This document shows, in pieces, positions 8,156 to 15,309 of a stretch of 41,347 bases of DNA; position 1 is the stretch's first letter; each line of letters starts with the position of its first letter. Below the pieces are notes generated by a model that worked only from the letters and a program-made list of their open reading frames with translations, did no database searches and had not been told where the DNA came from. The position numbers and the translations under genes are program-made. The stretch lies in NCBI GenBank assembly GCA_018369555.1, contig JAGZCC010000015.1, positions 1 to 41,347 of the forward strand, in the 5' to 3' direction. The DNA comes from Thomasclavelia spiroformis. Its GTDB lineage: Bacteria > Bacillota_I > Bacilli_A > Erysipelotrichales > Coprobacillaceae.

Positions 8156-8636
8156 ACTGCTCGATAAATAGCTTGATAAATCGCTCGTTACGTTCTAATA
8201 TATTAAATATTAAAGCACCAATTACTAATACAAATAACTCACCAATAGCAATATACAATGCATTGATTAAATATGGTATTTGATAAAGATACCATAATTC
8301 TCCACCTACTATTATACCTGTAATTATTGCCCCAAGAAATGCTGCAAAATATTTATTTTTTATTTTATACATAGTTAAGCATACGAATATTGTACTAATT
8401 GTACCAAAGATAATATCTAATATTCCAAATGGCGAAAACATATTAGCAAGAATACATCCAATAGCTAGTCCAGGTATGTAATTTTTATTATAAAAGGCTA
8501 AGAAAACAATAATTTCAGATAGTCTAAATTGAATTTGTGAATAGGCAATAGGTGAGATTGCTAATGTGAGTATTGCATATATTCCAGCAATCATCGCATT
8601 AATAGTAATCAGTTTTACTGAAAAAATTTTTCTCAT
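8154..8636 (-). CDS. queT: QueT family transporter (queuosine precursor uptake)
   Basis: A 160-residue integral membrane protein with about five hydrophobic segments, matching the QueT/DUF988 S-component-like family that takes up preQ1-type queuosine precursors. Family features are APIAYSQIQFRLSE near residue 30, PGLAIGCILANMFSP near 55, then DIIFGTIST and the C-terminal YIAIGELFVLVIGAL. The conserved Gln-x-Arg and Glu of the second segment are present. AAAGGAA stands upstream of the ATG. No class I or II preQ1 riboswitch is recognisable in the roughly 130 bases upstream on this strand, although queT genes often carry one. An ECF energising module is not in the window. Confidence 0.8.
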   Translation of the reverse strand: MRKIFSVKLITINAMIAGIYAILTLAISPIAYSQIQFRLSEIIVFLAFYNKNYIPGLAIGCILANMFSPFGILDIIFGTISTIFVCLTMYKIKNKYFAAFLGAIITGIIVGGELWYLYQIPYLINALYIAIGELFVLVIGALIFNILERNERFIKLFIEQ

Positions 8637-9343
8637 TTATTCATTTCCTTTCATTATATTATTTCCACTTATATGTCATCTCATTAAAAACATGATTATT
8701 ATATATGATTTTATTTAAGATAACTAGTCTAAAAAATAAAATAATATGTGTTATTTTAAATCTATATTATATTATTAAAGGATAAATTTAATATGAATAA
8801 AAAATGTTTTTAACTAAATAATTTGCATAAATTAACAAGATTTGTACTTTTTAGTAGGATTATAAATATTATTGTTATGAATTAATTGATAGTAAACAAA
8901 ATAAAATTAATAATTAGTAAATATGGCATAAAAGAGATATTAGATAATATAAATGTTATGTAATTACGATGTAGCCGGTGAATTAATTGTTATATTAACA
9001 AACTAAAATTCTAAATAAACTAAAAAACAATAGTTTTTTTTAAAAAATGAAAATTTTATTATACATTATTCAAAATAAAGATTATAATTAGATTGTTGGT
9101 GAGGTATGCCCAATAATTTTTATTAATTTTATTAGAAATATATAAGCATTGATTAGTTTTTTATAAAGAATATTTGTAAAAAATATGATTATTACATGAT
9201 TTTAAGATTTTAGATAAGTTGTATTACTTAAAATGATAAAAACATGAATAAAAAGTATAAAGACTATAAGGTTATATATTGATAAAATAAAGTGTGTAAG
9301 ATTAAAGGGCTTACAATTAGGTCAAGCGAAGGGAGGAATTTAT
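8637..9343. other. Gene-free AT-rich stretch between queT and the PTS operon
   Basis: About 700 bases with no coding frame that has a ribosome binding site and family-like content. Part of it must hold the divergent promoters of queT (a TATAAT on the - strand at 8698-8703 is the best candidate -10) and of the PTS operon. I saw no -12/-24 sigma-54 promoter, which would be expected for a LevR-type activated mannose-family PTS. One inverted repeat near the PTS start is listed separately. I recognised no RNA gene. Confidence 0.5.
9295..9315. promoter_or_regulatory. Inverted repeat upstream of the PTS operon
   Basis: TGTAAG, 9-base spacer, CTTACA, ending 28 bases before the IIB start. It could be an operator for the amino-sugar regulator or a small 5' UTR hairpin. 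No matching copy was found at the other promoters of the cluster. Confidence 0.3.
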
Positions 9344-9820
9344 ATGCCTAATATAGTTTTAACAAGAATCGATGAACGTTTGATTCACGGTCAAGTAGCT
9401 ACTCAATGGTCTGGAGTTGTTGGAGCAAATTTATTATTAGTTGCCAATGATAAAGTTGCTACAGATACTTTTAGACAAGGGTTAATGGACATGGCAGCAC
9501 CAAGTTATGCTCAAACACGCTATTGGACTATTGAAAAAACAATTAATACGATTCACAAGGCAGCTGATCGCCAAATGATTTTTATCATTTGTGATAACCC
9601 TCATGATGTTTTAAAATTAGTCGAAGGTGGAGTACCAATTAAAAAAGTAAATATTGGTAATATGCACATGACTGAAGGTAAACGTCAAGTAGCTACATCT
9701 GTTGCGGTAAATGATGAAGATGTAGCAGCCTTTAAAAAGTTGATGGATTTAGGAGTGGAATTGGAAATTAAACGTGTTCCAGATACACCAGCTGAAAGCA
9801 TCGACAAATTATTTAAATAG
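9344..9820 (+). CDS. PTS mannose/N-acetylgalactosamine-family EIIB
   Basis: Cytoplasmic phosphocarrier of a mannose-class PTS, 158 residues. The phosphorylated histidine is His15 in RIDERLIHGQV, the signature of the family, and the rest (QGLMDMAAPS, NIGNMHMTEGKR) also fits. It would take the phosphate from EIIA (13455-13889, - strand) and pass it to the sugar entering through IIC/IID. GGGAGGAA at 9332-9339 is the ribosome binding site. The neighbouring agaS, nagA and kbaYZ genes make GalNAc or galactosamine the best substrate guess, an AgaV/AgaB role, but the family also contains mannose, sorbose and hexuronate carriers. Confidence 0.9.
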   Translation: MPNIVLTRIDERLIHGQVATQWSGVVGANLLLVANDKVATDTFRQGLMDMAAPSYAQTRYWTIEKTINTIHKAADRQMIFIICDNPHDVLKLVEGGVPIKKVNIGNMHMTEGKRQVATSVAVNDEDVAAFKKLMDLGVELEIKRVPDTPAESIDKLFK

Positions 9821-9862
9821 GAAAGGGATCTGTTTAAACAGATAAATGAAAGGAGAAAAAAC

Positions 9863-10684
9863 ATGGATGTAAACATTATCCAAGCGTTATTGGTTTTTAT
9901 CGTTGCATTTATTATGGGTATTGACCAATTCAGTTTCTTGGAATCATTGTATCAACCAATTGTAACTTGTCCTATTATTGGAGCAATTTTAGGAGATTTC
10001 CAATTAGGTGTTGTAGTTGGTGGGGCATACCAATTAATTCAAATTGGTAGTATGCCAATCGGTGGAGCTCAACCACCAAATGCTATTTTAGGTGGAATTA
10101 TGGCAACAGTTTTCGCAGTTTCTTTAAATATGGAAGCAACTGCTGATGGTGTAGGTGCAGCAATGGGATTAGCTATTCCATTTGCAGTATTTGGACAATA
10201 TGCTGTAACTTTAACATTTACAATTATGTCAGGATTTATGGCAAAAGCTGATGAATATGCAGCTAATGCTGATGTAAAAGGTATTCGTAATATTAACTTA
10301 CTTGAAATGGCTATTTTAGGTTCATTATTCGGTATTTTAGCAGTTGCTGGTTTATATGGTGGAACTGCTTTAGGTGATGTATTAAAAGAATTCTCTTATG
10401 AATATTCATGGGTAATGGCTGGATTAGATGCAGCTGGTGGAGCTATGAAATTCGTAGGATTTGCTATCTTAATGAAAGTTATGATGTCAGGAGAAATGTG
10501 GGGATTCTTACTTGCAGGTTTCGCTATGTCAGTAATCTGTAGTGCAAATCCAACTACTTCTGGTGCAACATTATTATTGTGTGCATTTGTAGGTGCAGCA
10601 ATTGCAATTTATGATTTCTTAATTCATACAAAAATTAAAACAAATGTAGGTACAAATACAGGAGGTGAGTCTGATGGCATATAA
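9863..10684 (+). CDS. PTS mannose-family EIIC permease subunit
   Basis: A 273-residue integral membrane subunit with about seven or eight hydrophobic segments, forming the sugar channel with IID. Typical features are GIDQFSFLESLYQP in the first part, GAILGDFQLGVVVGGAYQLIQIG, and GGAQPPNAILGG, which line the IIC substrate site. AAAGGAGA lies upstream of the ATG. It follows IIB by 42 bases and its last codons overlap the start of IID, so IIB-IIC-IID form one operon. The GGAQPP form of the loop is the type seen in AgaW-like proteins rather than ManY, which supports amino-sugar transport, though not decisively. Confidence 0.9.
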   Translation: MDVNIIQALLVFIVAFIMGIDQFSFLESLYQPIVTCPIIGAILGDFQLGVVVGGAYQLIQIGSMPIGGAQPPNAILGGIMATVFAVSLNMEATADGVGAAMGLAIPFAVFGQYAVTLTFTIMSGFMAKADEYAANADVKGIRNINLLEMAILGSLFGILAVAGLYGGTALGDVLKEFSYEYSWVMAGLDAAGGAMKFVGFAILMKVMMSGEMWGFLLAGFAMSVICSANPTTSGATLLLCAFVGAAIAIYDFLIHTKIKTNVGTNTGGESDGI

Positions 10685-11588
10685 TATCCCTGAAAAATAT
10701 CAAGATTTGACACCAGCTCCTACTTTAGATAAAAAGACTCTAAATAAAATGGTTTGGATGTCATGTTTCTTACAAGCATCATTCAACTATGAAAGAATGC
10801 AAGCTTGTGGTTGGTTATGGGGAATTTTACCTGGTCTTCAAAAAATCCATACAAATAAAGAAGATTTAAAGGCATCAATGGCTCATAACTTAGACTTCTT
10901 AAATACACACCCATTCTTAGTAACATTTGTTATGGGAATTGTATTATCACTTGAACAAAATAAAGCTGAAACAAGCACAATTCGTTCAGTACGTATTTCT
11001 GCAGCTGGTCCATTAGGTGGTATCGGAGATGCATTATTCTGGTTAACTTTAGTACCAATTACTGCTGGGTTAACTGCTAATATTGCTATGGACGGTTCAT
11101 TCGTTGGGGCAATCTTATTCTTAGTAATTTTCAACGCATTCCAATTTGCGATTCGTTGGTGGTTAATGCACTGGTCTTATGGATTAGGAACTAAAGCTGT
11201 TACTATGCTTACTTCTAATGCAAAAGAATTTACTCGTGCAGCTAGTATTTTAGGTATTTTCGTTGTTGGTGGTTTAATTGCTAACTATGGTAATACAACT
11301 TTACGTTTATATGTAGGAGATCCTGCAATCAATATCCAATCATTATTAGATGGTATCTTACCAAAATTATTACCATTAGTAATTACATTAGGACTTTATG
11401 CTTTAATTAAAAGAGGATGGACTCCAGTTAAATGTATTTTATTAATTCTTGTAGTTGGTATTGTTGGATGTGCATTTGGAATCTTTACTGGTGATTCTAA
11501 AGCTATGGATGCTGACGGTAATACTATTCCTGGAGGATATACTCCACTTGTTGAATGGTATGAATATCCTACTGAAACAGCAGAATAA
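10674..11588 (+). CDS. PTS mannose-family EIID subunit
   Basis: A 304-residue membrane subunit that completes the IIC-IID translocator. A GTG lies in frame at 10665, but the ATG at 10674 is preferred because GGAGGTGA (10661-10668) sits at ideal spacing before it. The start overlaps the end of IIC by 11 bases, implying translational coupling. Family features include LQASFNYERMQACGWLWGILPGL at the N-terminus, FNTHPFL-like NTHPFLVTFVMG, and AAGPLGGIGDALFW in the middle. Several membrane segments fill the C-terminal half. It closes the PTS core; a leaky-looking terminator follows. Confidence 0.92.
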   Translation: MAYNIPEKYQDLTPAPTLDKKTLNKMVWMSCFLQASFNYERMQACGWLWGILPGLQKIHTNKEDLKASMAHNLDFLNTHPFLVTFVMGIVLSLEQNKAETSTIRSVRISAAGPLGGIGDALFWLTLVPITAGLTANIAMDGSFVGAILFLVIFNAFQFAIRWWLMHWSYGLGTKAVTMLTSNAKEFTRAASILGIFVVGGLIANYGNTTLRLYVGDPAINIQSLLDGILPKLLPLVITLGLYALIKRGWTPVKCILLILVVGIVGCAFGIFTGDSKAMDADGNTIPGGYTPLVEWYEYPTETAE

Positions 11589-11615
11589 TAAACTAAGTGT
11601 TTTAAATACTGAATT

Positions 11616-11656
11616 AAGGGGTTATGGTTCTTATTGGATCCGTAACCTTTTATTTT
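11616..11656 (+). terminator. Terminator after the PTS IID gene
   Basis: Positions 11616-11627 pair with 11640-11651 over 12 positions including G-U pairs, with a 12-base loop and a T-rich tail. It ends 20 bases before the next gene, so it may tune expression of that gene rather than block it. Confidence 0.65.
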
Positions 11657-11676
11657 ATAAGGAGTGATTTAATAAA

Positions 11677-12345
11677 ATGAATTCTATTACTATGGCAATT
11701 ATTTTTATATTATTTATTAGTTTTTTTTTCTTTCAAATAATAAAGAAATTTTTGCTTAATAATTTAGATAAATCAATTAATAAAAGGGATTATGCACTTA
11801 CTGTAACTTTGAGTGATATGCCTTTAACAAGAAGATTTTTAGGAAATTATACATGTGATTTATATAAAGCAAAAGCATATTATTTAGATAAAAATGTTGA
11901 TAAATTTGATGAAGTACTTCAATATATTATTGATAGTGAATATAAAAATCCCGAAGATAAAAAATCATTTTTATTATTGTATTATCATACTTTTATTTTA
12001 AAAGAAAATAAAAAGTATGCGGATATAATTTTAAATGAATTAAAAAAATATCCTGATGAGAATTTTGTAAAATACAATCAACAAGCATATGAGGTAATGA
12101 TTAATAAACGTAATGATTTAATAAATGAAATGGATAAGCAAATTGATTCTAAGAAATTTTATGGTTTTTCATTAGGTGTTATTTTATATATGATTGCAGT
12201 TCAATATGAACGTTTAGGTAATTTAAAACATGCGTTTACATATTTTAGAGATTGTATTGTATGTTTTAGTCCAAATGAAAAATATGTTGCTTTAGCAAAA
12301 AAGAAAGTTGCTGAATTAGAAGCAAATACAGTAGAGGAGAAATAA
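11677..12345 (+). CDS. Membrane-anchored TPR-like protein of unknown function
   Basis: A 222-residue protein with one N-terminal transmembrane helix (about residues 4-24) and a helical, lysine-rich remainder. The pattern of paired amphipathic helices (for example FDEVLQYIIDS, YHTFILKENKKYADII and AVQYERLGNLKHAFTYFRDC) looks like TPR-type repeats, with the clearest unit near residues 170-200. The soluble part should face the cytoplasm. AAGGAGTGA (11659-11667) is the ribosome binding site. It is followed after one base by the HAD gene, so the two are cotranscribed and possibly read through from the PTS operon. I recognise no specific family; a scaffold or assembly role is only a guess. Confidence 0.7.
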   Translation: MNSITMAIIFILFISFFFFQIIKKFLLNNLDKSINKRDYALTVTLSDMPLTRRFLGNYTCDLYKAKAYYLDKNVDKFDEVLQYIIDSEYKNPEDKKSFLLLYYHTFILKENKKYADIILNELKKYPDENFVKYNQQAYEVMINKRNDLINEMDKQIDSKKFYGFSLGVILYMIAVQYERLGNLKHAFTYFRDCIVCFSPNEKYVALAKKKVAELEANTVEEK

Positions 12346-12346
12346 A

Positions 12347-13000
12347 ATGAAATTTAAAGGTATAATTTTTGATTTTAATGGAACTTTATTTTATGATACA
12401 CCATTTCATAATATTGCATGGCAAAGAATGGTCAAAGAGCTTACAGGTAATGATTTAGATGATGATTTACGAGTTAAGATGCATGGAAAAAATAATCGAG
12501 ATATTTTGCATTGTATTGATGAAAATATCAATAACGATGATATTATTAGTTATTCTAAGCGTAAAGAAGAAATATATAGAGGTATTTGTTTAGAAAATCC
12601 TGATAAGCTACATTTGATAGATGGTGCAACTGAATTATTTAATTATTTGATTGAATGTAATATTCCTTTTACAATTGCAAGTGCTTCAATAAAAGATAAT
12701 ATTGATTTTTTTGTTAAGACTTTTAATTTAAATAAATGGTTTGATCTTGATAAAATTGTTTATGATGATGGAAATTATAGTAATAAGATAAGTATGTTTA
12801 ATAAAGCAGCAGAATTAATTAATGTTGATATTAATAACTGTATTATTTTTGAGGATAGTAAATCTGGAATTGGTTTTGCTAAAGAGTCTGGTGCGGGAAT
12901 GGTAGTTGGAATAGGAGATAAATTTGATGATTTAATTAGCTATGGTGCTGATTTTTGCATTAATAACTTTACTAAATTTGAATGTGAAAAATATTTATAA
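12347..13000 (+). CDS. HAD-superfamily hydrolase with DFNGT motif (beta-phosphoglucomutase-like)
   Basis: A 217-residue cytoplasmic HAD protein with a helical cap after motif I, as in the beta-phosphoglucomutase/phosphatase subfamily. Motif I reads FDFNGT: the nucleophile Asp9 is present but the usual second Asp, the acid/base, is Asn11. Motif II is the Ser in IASASI, and motif III/IV is IIFEDSKSGI. It follows the TPR-like gene by one base with GAGGAG upstream. Position at the end of the PTS strand suggests a sugar-phosphate substrate. With Asn at the second motif I position a phosphatase is possible in a reduced or specialised form, whereas a mutase would be unlikely. Confidence 0.82.
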   Translation: MKFKGIIFDFNGTLFYDTPFHNIAWQRMVKELTGNDLDDDLRVKMHGKNNRDILHCIDENINNDDIISYSKRKEEIYRGICLENPDKLHLIDGATELFNYLIECNIPFTIASASIKDNIDFFVKTFNLNKWFDLDKIVYDDGNYSNKISMFNKAAELINVDINNCIIFEDSKSGIGFAKESGAGMVVGIGDKFDDLISYGADFCINNFTKFECEKYL

Positions 13001-13002
13001 AT

Positions 13003-13044
13003 AAAAGGGGTATAATGACTAAATTTAGTCATTATACCCCTTTT
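13003..13044. terminator. 42-base perfect palindrome, bidirectional terminator
   Basis: Two perfect 21-base arms (13003-13023 and 13024-13044) with A4 at the left and T5 at the right end. It sits just after the HAD gene and on the downstream side of yajC, so it can stop transcription from both strands. The stem contains TATAAT by chance. Confidence 0.8.
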
Positions 13045-13166
13045 TCAATATTTTGAGATTATTTCTATGCGTTTATTAAAATGAATAATAATATAGTAAG
13101 ATAAAATTTAAATTTTAATGAAAATTTACAAGATTTTATAAGATATAAATGACTATAGTTTTAAAA

Positions 13167-13451
13167 TTATTTCTTTTCAATATTTTGAATACTATATCTT
13201 GATGCTTTTACAATAACACCTTTGCTAATTTCAACATCAATTGTTTCGTCATTATTTATCTTTGTAATACGACCATATAAACCGCCTGCAAAAAGTATTT
13301 TACTTCCAACTTTTAATGATGTATGAACTTCGCTTACTTCTTGACGACGTTTTTTCATGTTTCGAGCTGAAAATACCATGATTACAATTCCGGTTACAGC
13401 AAGTAAAACGCCTACAGTAATACAAGTCCATAAAATGACTTCCCAATTCAT
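13167..13451 (-). CDS. yajC: YajC-like protein linked to the PTS
   Basis: A 94-residue protein with one N-terminal transmembrane helix (about 6-27), a basic stop-transfer KKRR, then a small beta domain. The domain has the YajC pattern VGSKILFAGGLYGRI followed by DVEISKGVIVKASRYSI. YajC is the accessory subunit of SecDF-YajC at the translocon. Here it lies three bases after the EIIA gene in an amino-sugar operon. YajC paralogs in this position are known from streptococcal mannose-family PTS operons for hyaluronan-derived sugars, where their role is unclear. Whether this is the only yajC of the genome cannot be told from the window. Confidence 0.82.
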   Translation of the reverse strand: MNWEVILWTCITVGVLLAVTGIVIMVFSARNMKKRRQEVSEVHTSLKVGSKILFAGGLYGRITKINNDETIDVEISKGVIVKASRYSIQNIEKK

Positions 13452-13454
13452 TTT

Positions 13455-13889
13455 CTAAATTCCATCCTCATCAGCTACTTCTTCTTTATGAGCTGTGAAT
13501 TCAAATTTAACAATACTGTCTTTACCAGTAGAAAGTCCCATGTTTGTCAATGTTTCTAATGAATCAATAAAATCTTTTGCCATTGATAGTTCAATAATCA
13601 TTGGTAAATTAGCTCCACCAATAACTTCCATTGGTTTATCATTACTTACAGATAATTCTACAGAAGTCTTAAATGGTGAACCACCAGTTAAATCACATAG
13701 GAATAAAATTCCATCTGCATTTGATAAAGAATTGATAGCTGTAGATAATTTAGCTGATAAATCTTCTACACTATCCTTTTCTTCGAAATCAACAAACTGC
13801 ATATTTTCTTTGTCTCCAGCAATTAATCTTAATGAAGATTGTAAGCCAGTTGCAAAGTTTCCGTGCCCAGTTACAATTAATCCTAACAT
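13455..13889 (-). CDS. PTS mannose-family EIIA
   Basis: A 144-residue cytoplasmic phosphocarrier. The active histidine is His9 in LIVTGHGNFATG. The family pattern continues with FLCDLTGGSPF near residue 85 and GGANLPMIIEL near 112. It receives phosphate from HPr and hands it to the EIIB encoded at 9344. It is separate from IIB-IIC-IID on the opposite strand, placed between agaS (5-base gap) and yajC (3-base gap). This places EIIA expression with the isomerase rather than with the permease. Equivalent to AgaF if the substrate is GalNAc. Confidence 0.9.
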   Translation of the reverse strand: MLGLIVTGHGNFATGLQSSLRLIAGDKENMQFVDFEEKDSVEDLSAKLSTAINSLSNADGILFLCDLTGGSPFKTSVELSVSNDKPMEVIGGANLPMIIELSMAKDFIDSLETLTNMGLSTGKDSIVKFEFTAHKEEVADEDGI

Positions 13890-13894
13890 ACGTT

Positions 13895-15082
13895 CTATTC
13901 TCCTTTACTATATGGGTATAATGTTACACCTTTTACAACACGGTTTACTTCTCCAGTAGGACAAGGATTGTCAGGTGTTTTATCCATTGCTAATGATTTT
14001 AATACAGCAACAGTTTGAGCTAAGATGATGTAATCAAAACCAAGTAATATATTATCAAATTTTCCGTCAATGTCAAATTCAACAACATAATCTACTAATT
14101 CTTTAATTTCATCACATTTTCCATTCATTACGGCAACAATTTTATTACCTTTTCTTTGTCCGCTCATCTCTTTAATTAAATCAATTTCATATTGACGAGA
14201 ATATGCATTATCACTAATGTAAATTACTGTTAATGTATCATCATCAACGATTGATTTAGGTCCATGTCTAAATCCTAAAGGAGTATCATACATTGTTACA
14301 ACTTCACCAGCTGTTAATTCTAACATTTTTAATGCTGATTCTTGAGAAATTCCTTTTAATGCGTTACTTCCTAAATAAACAATACGTTTAAAATCATAGC
14401 TATCAACAATTTCTTTAGCAATATCATATTGGTTATCTAAGAATTTTTGTCCAGCTACAATAATTTTTTCTACATCATTAATAGCTTGGTCAAGATTATC
14501 TAAGTTAAAACATAAATAAGTTGCTAAATACATATTAGAGAAACTTGAAGTCATTGCAAATGATTGATCATGAGTTTCATCTGCTAAATTAATTGCAAAA
14601 CAATGATCATTGCTACTAGCTCTTTTTGATAAAGCACCATTTTTATTACATGTTACAAATAAATGATATAAATTATCACAAACTTCTTCAGCAACATCGA
14701 TAGCACCAATAGATTCTGGAGAATTACCTGATCTACCAAAGCTGATTAATAATGTTGGTTTAGTTCTTGATAAATAATTTTCAGGTGTTGCAACTAAATC
14801 AGTTGTTCCATACGATTTTACTTTGTAATTTAATTTTTTATTTAAATAAGAAAATAATGTGTTTCCTACGAATTCGCTTGTTCCAGCTCCTGTTAAGATA
14901 ATATCATAATCATCTTGAGTAATTACTTGATCAACAAATGCTTTTAATTCATCTTTTAATTCAGTGATTTGTTGGCATGTTTTTTTCCATGTTGCAGGTT
15001 GTTGATAAATTTCAGTTAGAGTATATGTACTCTTTGTTTCGCCCATTTGAGCTTCATTAATACCAAAAATAGTTTTTGTCAT
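13895..15082 (-). CDS. agaS: AgaS-type SIS-domain sugar isomerase/deaminase
   Basis: A 395-residue cytoplasmic enzyme with two SIS domains. AgaS proteins deaminate and isomerise galactosamine-6-phosphate to tagatose-6-phosphate. The first SIS domain has LTGAGTSEFVGN near residue 63 and FGRSGNSPES near 115. The second has YLGSNALKGISQESALKMLELT near 235 and GFRHGPKSIV near 266, the AgaS form of the site. AAGGAGAA precedes the ATG. It heads the unit agaS-EIIA-yajC and is divergent from nagA, as in aga clusters. A glucosamine-6-phosphate role is less likely because of the adjacent tagatose-bisphosphate aldolase genes. Confidence 0.88.
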   Translation of the reverse strand: MTKTIFGINEAQMGETKSTYTLTEIYQQPATWKKTCQQITELKDELKAFVDQVITQDDYDIILTGAGTSEFVGNTLFSYLNKKLNYKVKSYGTTDLVATPENYLSRTKPTLLISFGRSGNSPESIGAIDVAEEVCDNLYHLFVTCNKNGALSKRASSNDHCFAINLADETHDQSFAMTSSFSNMYLATYLCFNLDNLDQAINDVEKIIVAGQKFLDNQYDIAKEIVDSYDFKRIVYLGSNALKGISQESALKMLELTAGEVVTMYDTPLGFRHGPKSIVDDDTLTVIYISDNAYSRQYEIDLIKEMSGQRKGNKIVAVMNGKCDEIKELVDYVVEFDIDGKFDNILLGFDYIILAQTVAVLKSLAMDKTPDNPCPTGEVNRVVKGVTLYPYSKGE

Positions 15083-15120
15083 TTTTTTTCTCCTTTTCTT
15101 CTTTATATATTACAGTTCAC

Positions 15121-15148
15121 ATTATAACAATCAAATTCAAATAAACAA
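15121..15148 (-). promoter_or_regulatory. Promoter of agaS-EIIA-yajC
   Basis: On the - strand: TTGTTT (15148-15143), 16-base spacer, TATAAT (15126-15121). Transcription would begin near 15114. Confidence 0.6.
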
Positions 15149-15154
15149 TACCTT

Positions 15155-15175
15155 AACTAAAAGTGATAATTAGTT
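15155..15175. promoter_or_regulatory. Inverted repeat between agaS and nagA
   Basis: AACTAA, 9-base spacer, TTAGTT, upstream of the agaS -35. The spacing matches the 6-9-6 layout of the repeat before the PTS operon but the sequence differs. A possible operator for the divergent genes. Confidence 0.25.
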
Positions 15176-15245
15176 TGTTGAAAATTATAAATATTAAAAT
15201 GTCTACCATTTATATTAAAAATTATACATAATGTTTGTGATAACA

Positions 15246-15254
15246 TGATATAAT
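15246..15254 (+). promoter_or_regulatory. Extended -10 promoter of nagA
   Basis: TGATATAAT fits TGnTATAAT. No good -35 is seen. A small hairpin, TGAAG-N6-CTTCA (15271-15286), lies in the predicted 5' UTR. Confidence 0.6.
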
Positions 15255-15309
15255 GTGTATGGTAAGAAAATGAAGATATAACTTCAAAATAACATAGGAG
15301 GCAAAGAAA

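Noticed and set aside
8793..8815. Six-codon ORF behind AAAGGA in the queT-PTS gap
   Set aside because: Too short to support as a gene; no terminator or attenuator arrangement follows it.
8930..8960. TGGCAT resembling a sigma-54 -24 element upstream of the PTS operon
   Set aside because: No GC dinucleotide at the -12 position and it is nearly 400 bases from the gene.
11455..11667. Short + strand frame across the end of IID and the following terminator
   Set aside because: Overlaps IID in another frame and runs through the terminator hairpin.
13011..13016. TATAAT inside the 42-base palindrome
   Set aside because: Both strands carry it by symmetry, no -35 is present and it points into gene ends; better explained as part of a terminator stem.
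13495..13959. Open frame on the + strand across EIIA and the agaS end
   Set aside because: Antisense to EIIA with its His9 motif and correct length; no ribosome binding site.
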